Shown: positions 17,872 through 27,425, counted from the first letter of the stretch. The stretch: DNA of 64,000 nt from Hydrogenovibrio thermophilus (GCF_004028275.1 NZ_CP035033.1:1798001-1862000), one strand, 5' to 3'. Numbers and translations: made by a program. Notes: generated from the sequence alone by a model not told the origin.

Positions 17872-18357
17872 TCAGGCATTGCGAAAAGCTTTCCAAATCT
17901 GGGATTGGGAAAAACCTCGCGACTGCAGAAAACGCATCCGCCGAGCCTGCTCTTTGGCCTGCGAGGGCTTGGCGGTGTCACCGTATTTTCGTTCCAACGC
18001 CGAAGCGGCAATGTCCGCCCAATCGGAATCGTCCATCGCCAGATACGCTTCTACTAAATCCTGTCGGTCAGTACGCATCTGCAAGGCCTGTTTGATTTTA
18101 TAAGGCCCCTGCTCCTTCTCCATCGCCTGACGAACATAGGCTTCGACATAGCGCTCATCCGACAGCCAGCGCTGGTCTTCGCATTTATCCAACACAATAT
18201 CGACCAGGCCTGGGTAATCTTCGGATTGCGGAAACTTCTGCGACAACTTGTACGCCAGCTCCTTACGGCCATGTTCTCGCTGCGATAACAAATACACCGC
18301 ACGCGATTCCATTTCCTGAGCCAATATTTGAGCGTCGTCCGATTCCAACAGATTCAT
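17872..18357 (-). CDS. recX: RecA regulator RecX
   Basis: RecX binds RecA filaments and limits their growth. The 161-residue protein is all helical with three RecX repeats: AVYLLSQREHGRKELAYKL (about 20-38), YVEAYVRQAMEKEQGPYKIKQAL (about 68-90) and the last repeat with QARRMRFLQSRGFSQSQIWKAF at the C-terminus. It follows recA on the same strand with a 25-base gap, the usual arrangement. A copy of CCAGGCCTGG (18204-18213) is within the coding sequence. Confidence 0.92.
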   Translation of the reverse strand: MNLLESDDAQILAQEMESRAVYLLSQREHGRKELAYKLSQKFPQSEDYPGLVDIVLDKCEDQRWLSDERYVEAYVRQAMEKEQGPYKIKQALQMRTDRQDLVEAYLAMDDSDWADIAASALERKYGDTAKPSQAKEQARRMRFLQSRGFSQSQIWKAFRNA

Positions 18358-18382
18358 TCGTCGCTGAGCCTCCCGTCACCGT

Positions 18383-19420
18383 TCAGGCTTCGGCTTCATC
18401 CCCTTCCGAAGCCGATTTCGATGACGTCGGTTTCGGCATCAAACGCTCTTTCAATTCTTTTTGAAGGGTTTCGGAAATCTCTGGATTCTCTTTCAAGAAC
18501 TGACGGACATTGTCTTTACCTTGGCCGATTTTTTGCCCTTCATAGCTGTACCAGGCACCGGCTTTCTCAATCAGTTTTTCCTTCACGCCCAAGTCGATGA
18601 TTTCGCCTTCACGGGAAATCCCTTGGCCGTACAGAATATCAAATTCCACTTGCTTGAACGGCGGGGAAACCTTGTTTTTCACCACTTTCACGCGGGTCTC
18701 ATTCCCCAAAATCTCTTCGCCTTTCTTAATCGCACCGATACGGCGAATGTCCAAACGCACCGACGAGTAGAATTTCAAGGCGTTACCACCAGTGGTGGTT
18801 TCCGGGTTACCGAACATCACGCCGATTTTCATACGAATCTGGTTGATGAAGATGACCAGCGTATTGGTACGTTTGATATTGGCGGTCAGCTTACGCAACG
18901 CCTGCGACATCAAACGGGCCTGCAAGCCCATGTGAGAATCCCCCATGTCACCTTCGATTTCCGCTTTCGGCGTCAAGGCCGCGACCGAATCGACAATCAC
19001 AATATCGACGGCACCGGAACGCACCAAGGAATCGGTGATTTCCAAAGCCTGTTCACCTGTATCCGGTTGCGATACCAGCAGGTTATCGACGTCAACTCCC
19101 AACTTCTCGGCATAAATCGGATCCAAAGCGTGCTCGGCATCCACGAAAGCCGCGGTACCGCCCGCTTTTTGCATCTCGGCAATGGCATGCAACGTCAACG
19201 TGGTTTTACCGGAAGATTCCGGGCCGTAAATTTCAACAACCCGGCCACGCGGTAAACCACCGATTCCTAAGGCGATATCCAAGCCCAGAGAACCGGTCGA
19301 AACGGCGTCAATGTCACGCGCGACACCTTGGTCGCCCATGCGCATGATGGAGCCTTTACCAAATTGTTTTTCAATTTGTCCTAACGCCGCCTCGAGCGCT
19401 TTACGCTTATTCTCATCCAT
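18383..19420 (-). CDS. recA: Recombinase RecA
   Basis: RecA forms ATP-dependent filaments on single-stranded DNA, drives strand exchange and stimulates LexA self-cleavage. The protein, 345 residues from ATG 19420, has Walker [10 protein letters not shown] near residue 66, the switch [14 protein letters not shown], Walker [15 protein letters not shown], the L2 region [22 protein letters not shown] and an acidic C-terminus. The open frame extends 21 codons upstream, but [21 protein letters not shown] is the conserved N-terminus. No E. coli-type LexA box (CTGT-N8-ACAG) is visible up to base 19676. Confidence 0.98.
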   Translation of the reverse strand: MDENKRKALEAALGQIEKQFGKGSIMRMGDQGVARDIDAVSTGSLGLDIALGIGGLPRGRVVEIYGPESSGKTTLTLHAIAEMQKAGGTAAFVDAEHALDPIYAEKLGVDVDNLLVSQPDTGEQALEITDSLVRSGAVDIVIVDSVAALTPKAEIEGDMGDSHMGLQARLMSQALRKLTANIKRTNTLVIFINQIRMKIGVMFGNPETTTGGNALKFYSSVRLDIRRIGAIKKGEEILGNETRVKVVKNKVSPPFKQVEFDILYGQGISREGEIIDLGVKEKLIEKAGAWYSYEGQKIGQGKDNVRQFLKENPEISETLQKELKERLMPKPTSSKSASEGDEAEA

Positions 19421-19676
19421 TAACATCACCGTTTTTTCGTTACATCCGATACCGAAGACCGCCAGGGCCGACTTCAGAACCATTCAAATTACATTAAAAA
19501 ACCCTTGCTCCACTTTTTTCCGTAAACGCGGTTTTCGAAAAAAAACAAAGGCAAAGGTTGAAATTTTATTGGGGCATAATTATCCCATAATTCCGTGGAT
19601 TTGACACCTTTTTTATCGGCTTTCGTCACCCGCGAGATTCATTGAAAAATCCATTAAAAATCGGGCACCTGAACGC

Positions 19677-20177
19677 TCAGTCTTCACTCAGCAGGCGCAG
19701 CACGCCTTGCAGGGCCTCGACCGTACAGGCCAGCCGAACCGCATTGCGATCACCGTCAAAATGGTACAGCTTGGAAATGATTTCGTCATGCCCTTGCATC
19801 GCCCAGGAAATCCACACCGTCCCCACCGGCTTATCCGGCGTGCCGCCACCCGGCCCGGCAATGCCACTACAGGCAATGCTGATGGCAGCGTGCGATTCCT
19901 GCAGAGCCCCAATGACCATTTCCTCGACACATTCCTGGCTCACCGCGCCCTTGTGCTGTAAGGTCACTTCCTTCACCCCCAGCATCTCATGTTTCGATTC
20001 ATAGCTGTAGGTCACAAACGCCCGATCAAACCAGGCGGTACTGCCGGCCACACTGGTCAAGGCCTCGGCAATCAAACCACCGGTACAGGATTCCGCCGTC
20101 ACGATCAACTTATCGTGCTGTTTCAGGGCGTCACCCACCTCGGCCACCAAGGATTCAAGGCTCGAACGGCTCATCAT
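19677..20177 (-). CDS. pncC: Nicotinamide-nucleotide amidase (CinA C-terminal family)
   Basis: PncC deamidates NMN to nicotinic acid mononucleotide in pyridine nucleotide recycling. The 166-residue protein is a stand-alone CinA C-terminal domain with TAESCTGGLIAEALTSVAGS (about residues 27-46) carrying the catalytic Ser-Cys-Thr, and SIACSGIAGPGGGTPDKPVGTVW (about 100-122). The start could be either of two adjacent ATG codons. It precedes recA on the same strand, as ygaD does in E. coli; 256 bases separate them. Confidence 0.93.
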   Translation of the reverse strand: MMSRSSLESLVAEVGDALKQHDKLIVTAESCTGGLIAEALTSVAGSTAWFDRAFVTYSYESKHEMLGVKEVTLQHKGAVSQECVEEMVIGALQESHAAISIACSGIAGPGGGTPDKPVGTVWISWAMQGHDEIISKLYHFDGDRNAVRLACTVEALQGVLRLLSED

Positions 20178-20363
20178 TAAAGGGCTCCTTATTGATAGAA
20201 AGTGTTTTATCGATTAGCATACCTTTTTTTACACATTTTTTACAGTGGCGACGCTGGCGAAATCTCACTTTCTGCCATTCACACATGGCATTTCCGCTAA
20301 AATATTCGCCCAACGAACCTCCTACGGAAACATCAACCAACCGGAACCGACCGCAAAACGACT

Positions 20364-22985
20364 ATGGCCGAAAAAACCACCCACACTCCCATGATGCAAC
20401 AATACCTGGCGGTTAAAGACGAGCACCCAGGCCATTTGCTGTTCTATCGCATGGGCGATTTTTACGAACTTTTTTATGACGATGCCGTCAAAGCCGCCGA
20501 GCTGCTGGAAATCACCCTCACCGCTCGCGGCAAATCGGGCGGCCAACCGATTCCGATGGCGGGGATTCCGCACCATTCTGCGGACGGCTATCTCGCCAAG
20601 CTGGTCAAACTCGGCGAGTCCGTCGCCATTTGCGAACAAATCGGCGACCCGGCGACATCCAAAGGTCCGGTCGAACGTAAGGTGGTGCGCATCATCACGC
20701 CGGGTACTCTGGTGGAAGACGCCCTGTTGGAAGATAAATCGGAAAACCTGTTGGCGGCCATTACCGAAGTCGACGGCGTCTACGGCTTGGCCTATCTGGA
20801 TGTGGCCAGCGGCCGTTTCGAAGCCACCCAACTTGACGATGGCGTACAACTGGCCGCCGAAGTCGAGCGCCTGAAACCGGCGGAAATCATTTTGCCCGAC
20901 GACCCGTTGCTGGAACAGAACCTGCCGGAAGCAGTTCAAAAACGCCCAGGCCTGGTGCGTTATCCGGCGTGGCACTTTGACGTCGATGCCTGCCGCAAAC
21001 GCCTGACCGACCACTTCGGCACCCAGGACTTGGTGGCGTTCGGTTGTGAACAGCTACCGACCGTCATTGCCGCTACCGGTACCATTCTGCATTACGCTCG
21101 CGCCATGCTGCAAAGCGACTTAGAGCATGTGTTCAGCCTGCAAACCTACAGCACCGACGATGCTTTAGTGCTGGACGCCATGAGCCGACGCAATCTGGAA
21201 CTGGACACCAACCTCAACGGCGGCAAACACCATACACTATTTTCGATTCTCGATAATGCCACCACCGCCATGGGCAGTCGCTTGATGAACCGCTGGCTGA
21301 ATCAGCCGTTGCGCAATCGCGACATCCTCAACGCCCGTCTGGACGCCATCGAGGATTTGATTGCGCAGCACAGCACCGACGATTTCCACCAGGTTTTGAA
21401 GCCTATCGGGGATTTGGAACGTATTCTGAGCCGGGTCTCGCTTTATTCCGCCCGCCCCCGCGATTTGTTGCACCTTGGCCGTTCCCTCAACCAGTTGCCG
21501 GAACTGCAAGCCTTACTGGCGAATCAAGCCGCCGAAAAATGGCAACACATCGCCCAGCGCCTTGGCGAATATCCGGAACTGGCCGCACAACTGGATAAAG
21601 CGCTGGTGGAAAATCCGCCCATGGTCATGCGTGATGGCGGCGTTTTCGACGAAGGTTACGACGCCGAACTCGACGAACTGCGCAACTTGAAAAACGAAGC
21701 CGGAGATTATCTGCTGGCACTGGAAGAACGTGAAAAAGAACGCACCGGTATTCAAACCCTGAAAGTCGGTTACAACCGCGTACACGGCTATTACATCGAA
21801 GTCAGCAAACAACAGTCCGACAAGGTACCGGCCGATTACGTCCGCCGCCAAACCCTGAAAGCTCAGGAACGTTACATCACACCGGAACTGAAAGGCTTTG
21901 AAGACAAGGTCCTCAGTGCCAACGAAAAAGCCCTGGCTCGTGAAAAATGGCTATACCAGCAATTATTGGAGCGCCTCAACGAGGACTTGAAACCCTTGCA
22001 ACAAACCGCCGCCGCATTGGCGGAAACCGATGTGCTCAATGCGCTGGCCCGTCAGGCCATGGCCCTGAATTTAACCCGCCCGGTTCTGACCGACGAACCC
22101 GGATTGGATATTCAACAAGGTCGCCATTTGACGGTCGAAGCCTTGTCCGACCAACCATTCATTCCCAACGATACCTGTTTCGACGACGCCCGTCGCCTGC
22201 AGATCATCACCGGACCGAACATGGGCGGTAAATCCACCTTCATGCGCCAGACCGCGTTGATTGCCATCATGGCCTACATGGGCAGTTTCGTCCCGGCGGA
22301 ATCGGCGACCTTAGGACCCATCGACCGCATTTTCACCCGCATCGGGGCGTCGGATGACCTGACGTCCGGGCGTTCGACCTTTATGGTGGAAATGACCGAA
22401 ACCGCCAATATCCTACACCACGCTACGCCGGAATCCTTGATTCTGATGGACGAAGTCGGCCGTGGCACCTCCACTTTCGACGGCTTGGCACTGGCTTGGG
22501 CCATTGCCGAGCAAATGGCGCAAAGCATTCAGGGCTACTGCTTGTTCGCGACCCATTATTTCGAGTTGACCACCTTGGCGGAACAGTTCAACAACACCAT
22601 TAACATTCACCTGAACGCCATTGAACATCAGGACAAAATCGTCTTTATGCATCAGGTGCAGGAAGGTCCGGCATCACAAAGTTACGGCTTGCAAGTCGCC
22701 GCTCTGGCCGGAGTGCCGAATGAGGTGATTCGAAAAGCGAAAACCCACCTGCATCGCCTGGAAAATCAAACCGCGGCGCAGAGCGGGCAGTCGGTCACCG
22801 CCTCTGGTGCAGATGAAACGCCCGTGCAACAGTTCGACCTGTTTGCGGCCGGACCGGCCAACCCGAAAGAAATCGAAGCCTTGCTGGACGAGCTGGGAGA
22901 CTTGAAAGTCGACGACCTCACCCCCAGAAAAGCGCTGGATAAATTATATGAATTGACCGATATCGTAAAAGAGTTTCGAGGATAA
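20364..22985 (+). CDS. mutS: DNA mismatch repair protein MutS
   Basis: MutS recognises mispairs and small loops and recruits MutL. The 873-residue protein shows the N-terminal mismatch-binding domain with [14 protein letters not shown] (the Phe-x-Glu that contacts the mispair), connector and lever domains, and the C-terminal ABC-type ATPase: Walker [15 protein letters not shown] near residue 618, signature [14 protein letters not shown], Walker [18 protein letters not shown] and the H-loop ATHYFEL. It is divergent from pncC. Stop and the next ATG (cnoX) are 6 bases apart, so the two are co-transcribed. The decamer CCAGGCCTGG occurs at 20946-20955. Confidence 0.98.
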   Translation: MAEKTTHTPMMQQYLAVKDEHPGHLLFYRMGDFYELFYDDAVKAAELLEITLTARGKSGGQPIPMAGIPHHSADGYLAKLVKLGESVAICEQIGDPATSKGPVERKVVRIITPGTLVEDALLEDKSENLLAAITEVDGVYGLAYLDVASGRFEATQLDDGVQLAAEVERLKPAEIILPDDPLLEQNLPEAVQKRPGLVRYPAWHFDVDACRKRLTDHFGTQDLVAFGCEQLPTVIAATGTILHYARAMLQSDLEHVFSLQTYSTDDALVLDAMSRRNLELDTNLNGGKHHTLFSILDNATTAMGSRLMNRWLNQPLRNRDILNARLDAIEDLIAQHSTDDFHQVLKPIGDLERILSRVSLYSARPRDLLHLGRSLNQLPELQALLANQAAEKWQHIAQRLGEYPELAAQLDKALVENPPMVMRDGGVFDEGYDAELDELRNLKNEAGDYLLALEEREKERTGIQTLKVGYNRVHGYYIEVSKQQSDKVPADYVRRQTLKAQERYITPELKGFEDKVLSANEKALAREKWLYQQLLERLNEDLKPLQQTAAALAETDVLNALARQAMALNLTRPVLTDEPGLDIQQGRHLTVEALSDQPFIPNDTCFDDARRLQIITGPNMGGKSTFMRQTALIAIMAYMGSFVPAESATLGPIDRIFTRIGASDDLTSGRSTFMVEMTETANILHHATPESLILMDEVGRGTSTFDGLALAWAIAEQMAQSIQGYCLFATHYFELTTLAEQFNNTINIHLNAIEHQDKIVFMHQVQEGPASQSYGLQVAALAGVPNEVIRKAKTHLHRLENQTAAQSGQSVTASGADETPVQQFDLFAAGPANPKEIEALLDELGDLKVDDLTPRKALDKLYELTDIVKEFRG

Positions 22986-22991
22986 CCGATT

Positions 22992-23855
22992 ATGGAAGCG
23001 ATGATTATTGACGTCACCCAAGAAAATTTCAATGAAATGGTGGTAAACAACTCCATGCATGTGCCGGTGCTGGTGGACTTTTGGGCACCTTGGTGCGGCC
23101 CGTGTAAACAAGTGATGCCGATGCTGGAAAAATTGGCCAAAGACTTGGCCGGACAATTCATCCTGGCGAAAATCAATACCGAAGAACAGGAAGAGTTGGC
23201 GAACCATTTTCAAATTCGCAGCATTCCCAGCTTCAAGATTTTTCACCAAGGCCATGTGGTGGAAGAACTGCAAGGCGGCCAACCGTTATCCGCCTTCCAA
23301 GAAGCCCTGAAACCCTATCTAAAGCCGGACGTGTCCGAAGACCTGCGCGCTCAGGCGCAACAAGCCTTTGCCGAAGGCGATTACGACCGCGCCATGCAAC
23401 TGCTGGGCCAGGCCTCACAAGCCAACCCCAATAACTATCGAATTCACCTCGACCTGGCGAAGATGTACTTTCAACGCGGCCATGTGGACGAGGCGAAGCA
23501 ATTACTGGAAAAATTGCCGGACGAAGCCAAAGAGTCCGACGAAGGCAAATCCCTGCTAGCCCTGTTCAAGTTCAGCCAAATGGTGGCCGAAGCGCCGGAC
23601 ATCGAAACCGTGCAAAAAAACCTGCAAGCCAATCCGAACGACCCGGAAGCACTTTATCACCTGGCCGGTTACTTGATGCTGCACCAGCAAGTGGAAGAGG
23701 CCATGAACTGTTTATTGAAACTCTTCACCGTGGATCGCGACTTCCGCGACGGCATCGCCAAAACCACTCTGCTGGAAATTTTCGACCTGCTGCATAAAGA
23801 ACACCCTCAGCTGGTCAACGCCTATCGCCGTAAACTGCAAAACCTACTGTTTTAA
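22992..23855 (+). CDS. cnoX: Chaperedoxin CnoX (YbbN-like thioredoxin with TPR domain)
   Basis: The 287-residue protein has an N-terminal thioredoxin domain (residues 1-110) with the full motif WAPWCGPCKQ near residue 32-41 and the cis-proline IRSIPSFKIF, followed by a TPR-type helical C-terminal domain (about 120-287; YDRAMQLLGQASQANPNNYRIHLDLAKMYFQRG). In E. coli, CnoX holds unfolding proteins and hands them to GroEL and DnaK under oxidative bleach stress; there the active site is SQHC, while here it is WCGPC, so reductase activity is expected as well. GAGGA before the ATG comes from the end of mutS. Confidence 0.9.
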   Translation: MEAMIIDVTQENFNEMVVNNSMHVPVLVDFWAPWCGPCKQVMPMLEKLAKDLAGQFILAKINTEEQEELANHFQIRSIPSFKIFHQGHVVEELQGGQPLSAFQEALKPYLKPDVSEDLRAQAQQAFAEGDYDRAMQLLGQASQANPNNYRIHLDLAKMYFQRGHVDEAKQLLEKLPDEAKESDEGKSLLALFKFSQMVAEAPDIETVQKNLQANPNDPEALYHLAGYLMLHQQVEEAMNCLLKLFTVDRDFRDGIAKTTLLEIFDLLHKEHPQLVNAYRRKLQNLLF

Positions 23856-23869
23856 AGGCTAAACGACAC

Positions 23870-24724
23870 ATGACACTGACACAGGAAACCCTACGACAAA
23901 CCCCCGTATTCGGCATTGCCGGCAACTTTGCCGAACACTTGAACCAAGCCGGTGAAGACGCTGACTTCGTCCAGGTAAAAACCGAAGACGACAAGGCACC
24001 CAAAGGTATGTTCCCGATTTACATTCCGGGGCACCCGTCCTTTCTCGGCATCTATCCGCTCTCCAACGAACGCATTCAAGCCGATTTCTCGCACCCGATC
24101 AACGTGCAAATGGAGCCGGAAATCTGCGTGTTGTTCGATGTGGTTTACAACGACGACGGTGACATCACCCAATTGAATGCCAAGGCTTTTTCGGCGTTCA
24201 ACGATTGTTCCATTCGCCGCCCCAACGCCAGTAAGATCAGCCAGAAGAAAAACTGGGGCGAATCCTGCACCGGCATTTCCAATCAATGGGTGGAAATCGA
24301 CCGTTTCGACAAAGGCGGCATTCTCGACCACTACCACATCACTTCCTTTCTAAAGCGTGCCGACGACGTTGAAGCTTATGGCATGGACAGCCCGGTATTG
24401 GGCTACAACTATTTTTACCGTACCTTGAAAGACTGGATGGTGAAAACCTTCAACCAACAGACCGATTTTGGACCCTTGGAACAGCTATCGCCGATGCTGG
24501 CAGAAGCCGGTCACCCAAAGCAAATCATCGTCACCCTTGGCGCCACGCGCTACACGCCGTTCGGTGAAACCGGGTATTTGAAAGCCGGCGACCGCATCGG
24601 CGTCTTCGTGTACGATAAAAATGCCGTCAGCGAAGCCGAAGTGGAAACCTACTTCAAAAACGACACCTTGCCGGCGAACTTTAAAGGATCGGCCCTGATT
24701 CAGTCGGTCACCGACACCGAATAA
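23870..24724 (+). CDS. DUF5718 family protein
   Basis: The 284-residue soluble protein starts TPVFGIAGNFAEHLNQAGEDADF and contains the segments APKGMFPIYIPG, AFSAFNDCSIRRPNASKISQ and KKNWGESCTGISNQWVEID, which I associate with the DUF5718 family found in epsilon- and gammaproteobacteria. The fold may be related to fumarylacetoacetate-hydrolase-like proteins, judging from the FND/KNWG-type layout, but no reaction is known to me. It follows cnoX by 14 bases and so is probably part of a mutS-cnoX-DUF5718 transcript, ended by the 24-bp palindromic hairpin downstream. Confidence 0.7.
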   Translation: MTLTQETLRQTPVFGIAGNFAEHLNQAGEDADFVQVKTEDDKAPKGMFPIYIPGHPSFLGIYPLSNERIQADFSHPINVQMEPEICVLFDVVYNDDGDITQLNAKAFSAFNDCSIRRPNASKISQKKNWGESCTGISNQWVEIDRFDKGGILDHYHITSFLKRADDVEAYGMDSPVLGYNYFYRTLKDWMVKTFNQQTDFGPLEQLSPMLAEAGHPKQIIVTLGATRYTPFGETGYLKAGDRIGVFVYDKNAVSEAEVETYFKNDTLPANFKGSALIQSVTDTE

Positions 24725-24744
24725 CGCCCCAAGCCCATTTCCCG

Positions 24745-24768
24745 AAAACGCCCAGGCCTGGGCGTTTT
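24745..24768 (+). terminator. Terminator built on CCAGGCCTGG after the DUF5718 gene
   Basis: A perfect 24-bp palindrome with the decamer at 24752-24761 in its centre, extended by AAAACGC/GCGTTTT and followed by further T and A bases. It starts 20 bases after the stop codon. Confidence 0.75.
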
Positions 24769-24925
24769 TAAAAAAGCCCTTATCAAACCGATTTTAAGGT
24801 TTACTTTTCCCTCAAAAGCCGTCAAAATTCGCCACAAGACCGCCGAAACTCCCCCGGCGATTCCCGGACTGGGCACGTCGCCCGGAAACCGCCTAAACAT
24901 CGCCCCGAATCCTGAGGACGTCACT

Positions 24926-25972
24926 ATGAACATCGGTTTTATCTTCGAAGACTGGGACACCATCACCCCGGCTAAAAACTCCACCATCCGCATTATCAAG
25001 GAATGCCTGGAACGCGGCCATAAGGTGTCCATCCTGTACCCAAGCAATCTGACGGTGCGCAACAACGTTACCCATGGCTACGTGAAACGCATCCTGCCGA
25101 TGGAGAAGATTCCCGACAACATCTTGCAGTTCTACAAGAAGGTCAAGTTCGAACAGAAAATGATGCCGTTACACGGGTTGGATGCGATTATGGTTCGCCG
25201 CGATCCGCCAATCGATTCGATGGTGTACAACTTCCTCGACTCGGTCAAAAACGAAGTGGTCATCATCAACGACATCGACGGCATCCGCAAAGCCAACAAT
25301 AAACTGTACACCACCACCTTCAACGACCCGAACAACAGCTTCTTGCCGATTACCCATGTGTCCAAAAACAAGGAATACATTCGTCAGATGATTGACGAAA
25401 TGCCGGGCGACAAGGTCATTTTAAAACCGCTGAACGCCTCCGGCGGGCACGGTGTCATCGTGTTGGAGAAAAACGCCCAGACCAGTATCAATTCCATTCT
25501 GGACTTTTACATCCACACGCAGGATAAAAGCTACGTCATCGTGCAGGAATACATCGAAGGCGCGGAAGAAGGCGACGTGCGCGTGCTGATGCTCAACGGT
25601 AAATTCATCGGTGCTTACAACCGCAAACCGCCGGAAGGCGACGTGCGCGCCAATATTCAGGTCGGCGGGACGGCACACAAATACAAAATGACCGAATCGC
25701 AAATGGCGATTTGCCGCAAAATCGGGCCGAAATTGGCGGCCGACGGTCTTTATTTCGTCGGTGTCGATATGATCGGCGACAAGATTCTGGAAGTGAATGT
25801 ATTGAATCCGGGCGGCATTACCAACATCAATGCGCTGAATAAGCTGAAACTGCATAAGAACGTGGTCGATTTCATCGAGGAAAAAGTCCACGAAAAGGAA
25901 GAGAAACGTGCGGAGCTGGAATTCCTGCTGAAACGCCTCAGTGAATTCCGTCAATCCGATACGAACGAATAA
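24926..25972 (+). CDS. gshB: Glutathione synthetase, ATP-grasp family
   Basis: GshB ligates gamma-glutamylcysteine and glycine using ATP. The 348-residue protein has the family N-terminus (MNIGFIFEDWDTITPAKNST), the RRDPPIDSMVYNFLD motif near residue 91, the ATP-grasp lysine region DKVILKPLNASGGHGVIVLE near 160, YIEGAEEGDVRVLMLNGKFIGAYNRKPPEGDVRANI near 215 and the metal-binding EVNVLNPGGITNIN near 290. It is about 30 residues longer than the E. coli enzyme owing to a charged helical tail (EKVHEKEEKRAELEFLLKRL). gshA is not in the window. A GAGGA site stands 9 bases before the ATG. Confidence 0.82.
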   Translation: MNIGFIFEDWDTITPAKNSTIRIIKECLERGHKVSILYPSNLTVRNNVTHGYVKRILPMEKIPDNILQFYKKVKFEQKMMPLHGLDAIMVRRDPPIDSMVYNFLDSVKNEVVIINDIDGIRKANNKLYTTTFNDPNNSFLPITHVSKNKEYIRQMIDEMPGDKVILKPLNASGGHGVIVLEKNAQTSINSILDFYIHTQDKSYVIVQEYIEGAEEGDVRVLMLNGKFIGAYNRKPPEGDVRANIQVGGTAHKYKMTESQMAICRKIGPKLAADGLYFVGVDMIGDKILEVNVLNPGGITNINALNKLKLHKNVVDFIEEKVHEKEEKRAELEFLLKRLSEFRQSDTNE

Positions 25973-26013
25973 TTCGGTCAGCCGACCATTCAAGCGCAAA
26001 TCCACAATTTAGG

Positions 26014-26023
26014 CCAAGCCTGG
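26014..26023. repeat. One-mismatch copy of the decamer
   Basis: CCAAGCCTGG flanked by GG and CC between gshB and dgkA, both of which converge on it. It differs from the consensus by one base. Confidence 0.5.
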
Positions 26024-26047
26024 CCAGTATTAGTATTGCGGGTTTCG

Positions 26048-26428
26048 CTAAAACAGGCTCCAATTCAGGTGCGAGATAATCAGCGTCGACCAAACCAACA
26101 GGCACAACCCCATCATCACAAACACCGCCGCCGAGCCCATGTCTTTGGCCAAACCGGACAACTCATGCCACTCCTGGCCATGACGATCCACCACCATTTC
26201 CACCGCGGTATTCAATAACTCCACCACCAATAGCAAAATCACCGAACCGATTAACAGAATAAACTCCACCGCATCGTTCGACAGCCACATGGCAATCGGC
26301 GTCAACACCGCCAATAACACCAGCTCCTGCCGGAACGCCGCTTCGTTTTGATAACAGGCCTTAATGCCTTGCCAGGAATACCCGGCCGCTTTAACAATGC
26401 GAACCAAACCTCTGTGCCCGGGCTTCAT
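26048..26428 (-). CDS. dgkA: Diacylglycerol kinase
   Basis: DgkA is a small trimeric inner-membrane enzyme that turns diacylglycerol into phosphatidic acid. The 126-residue protein has the amphipathic N-terminal helix (GLVRIVKAAGYSWQGIKACYQNEAAFRQE), three membrane helices, the catalytic VELLNTAVEMVVDRHG with its Glu residues and ELSGLAKDMGSAAVF. It starts 25 bases after the stop of the PlcP-like phosphoesterase on the same strand, so the two should form one operon. That context is telling: PlcP would release diacylglycerol from phospholipids and DgkA would return it to phospholipid synthesis. Confidence 0.95.
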   Translation of the reverse strand: MKPGHRGLVRIVKAAGYSWQGIKACYQNEAAFRQELVLLAVLTPIAMWLSNDAVEFILLIGSVILLLVVELLNTAVEMVVDRHGQEWHELSGLAKDMGSAAVFVMMGLCLLVWSTLIISHLNWSLF

Positions 26429-26453
26429 CCAATACTCCTTGAATGCTCAGCCG

Positions 26454-27308
26454 TTACGCGGCGTTGGTCTGGTGACTGATTTCCACCCATTGCAACAGCT
26501 TCATCTCGCCGTCGCGGGTTTCGACAATCGCGGTGCAGGATTCCACCCAATCGCCGCAGTTGAGGTATTCCACCCCGTTGATTTCGCGGATTTCCGGGTG
26601 ATGGATGTGGCCGCAAATCACCCCCTTGTAGCCCTGTTTTTTACAGTCATCCACCACCGCTTCTTCATAGGCCGAAATGAATGATACCGCCGATTTGACC
26701 TTTTGTTTGATAAACGCCGATAAGGACCAGTAGCCCATGCCGAACTTATGGCGAACGCGATTGAAATAACGGTTAATGACCACCAGGCTTTCGTAGCCCC
26801 AATCGCCGATCACCGCCAACCATTTCTGGGTTTGGATGACGCTGTCGTATTTATCGCCGTGTACCACCAGCAATTTTTCGCCGCTGGTGGTCACGTGCAC
26901 CGCTTCATCGGTCAGGCGGATATTACCGAAATCGACACCGGAATAACGGCGTAGAAAATCATCGTGATTACCGGTCACAAACACCACTTCGGTGCCGCGT
27001 TTGGCCTTGGTGAGAATGCGACGAATCACATTGGTGTGCTCCTGCGGCCAGAAAATACGTTTTTTCAAACGCCAGCCGTCGATGATGTCGCCCACCAGAT
27101 ACAGTTTGTCGCATTGGTTGTATTTCAAGAATTCGGAAAGAAACTCGGCTTTCGCGCCTTTAGAGCCCAGATGTACGTCGGAAATGAATATGCTTCGGTA
27201 GTTCGACATCTGGTGATTGTTTTCCGCAACAATCAAATCGTCCGCTTCTATGGATTCCATCCAATCCGGCATGATCGCTAAAGGCGTGTCTTTCATTTTC
27301 CATCCCAT
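26454..27308 (-). CDS. plcP: PlcP-type metallophosphoesterase (phospholipase C for lipid remodelling)
   Basis: The 284-residue protein is a calcineurin-like phosphoesterase with all five metal-site blocks: ISDVHLGS (D44, H46), LVGDIIDGW, VTGNHDDFLRR, VVHGDKYD and CGHIHHPEI. Databases often name such proteins LpxH, but the features YLVGDIIDGWRLKK, WPQEHTNVIRRIL, FGMGYWSLSAFIKQKVKSA, SAYEEAVV and NCGDWVESCTAIVE are those of the PlcP family, which in phosphate-starved bacteria cleaves phospholipid headgroups to leave diacylglycerol. dgkA follows in the same operon, a GT4 glycosyltransferase is divergent, and a PhoB-box-like triplet lies upstream. The frame opens at GTG 27344; ATG 27308 has AAGG 6 bases upstream and is preferred. 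Confidence 0.75.
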   Translation of the reverse strand: MGWKMKDTPLAIMPDWMESIEADDLIVAENNHQMSNYRSIFISDVHLGSKGAKAEFLSEFLKYNQCDKLYLVGDIIDGWRLKKRIFWPQEHTNVIRRILTKAKRGTEVVFVTGNHDDFLRRYSGVDFGNIRLTDEAVHVTTSGEKLLVVHGDKYDSVIQTQKWLAVIGDWGYESLVVINRYFNRVRHKFGMGYWSLSAFIKQKVKSAVSFISAYEEAVVDDCKKQGYKGVICGHIHHPEIREINGVEYLNCGDWVESCTAIVETRDGEMKLLQWVEISHQTNAA

Positions 27309-27355
27309 CGTTAACCTTGTTTCGGGCAAGTTTAAAGGGGGCACTTGATGGATAC

Positions 27356-27384
27356 ATGACGCTTTAATGACAATTAAATGACTG
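27356..27384 (-). promoter_or_regulatory. PhoB-box-like triple repeat upstream of plcP
   Basis: On the minus strand three 7-mers follow each other with four-base A/T-rich spacers: CAGTCAT, TTGTCAT, GCGTCAT. The GTCAT cores recur exactly every 11 bases (27378, 27367 and 27356 on the plus strand as ATGAC). The E. coli Pho box is CTGTCAT repeated with 11-bp period. The array points toward plcP, whose start codon is 48 bases away. Confidence 0.75.
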
Positions 27385-27407
27385 AAAAAACAGCGTTTTT
27401 CATATTA

Positions 27408-27425
27408 AGTTCACACAGGCGTCAA
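27408..27425 (+). promoter_or_regulatory. Weak PhoB-box-like pair upstream of the first glycosyltransferase gene
   Basis: AGTTCAC and GCGTCAA stand 11 bases apart in the plus orientation, 60-80 bases before the GT4 gene. Each matches CTGTCAT at only 3-4 positions, so this is tentative. Confidence 0.3.

Noticed and set aside
19421-19483. N-terminal extension of RecA by 21 residues
   Set aside because: The extension has no counterpart in the family, while the internal ATG gives the standard N-terminus.
23870-24724. QueF-type nitrile reductase for the gene after cnoX
   Set aside because: Length is similar, but the chain lacks the QueF catalytic Cys and NADPH motifs and instead has the KKNWGES and AFSAFNDCS segments of DUF5718.
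26454-27308. LpxH (UDP-diacylglucosamine hydrolase of lipid A synthesis)
   Set aside because: The metal site is shared, but the long middle region, the DWVES motif and the dgkA/glycosyltransferase context match the PlcP group better; tree building would settle it.
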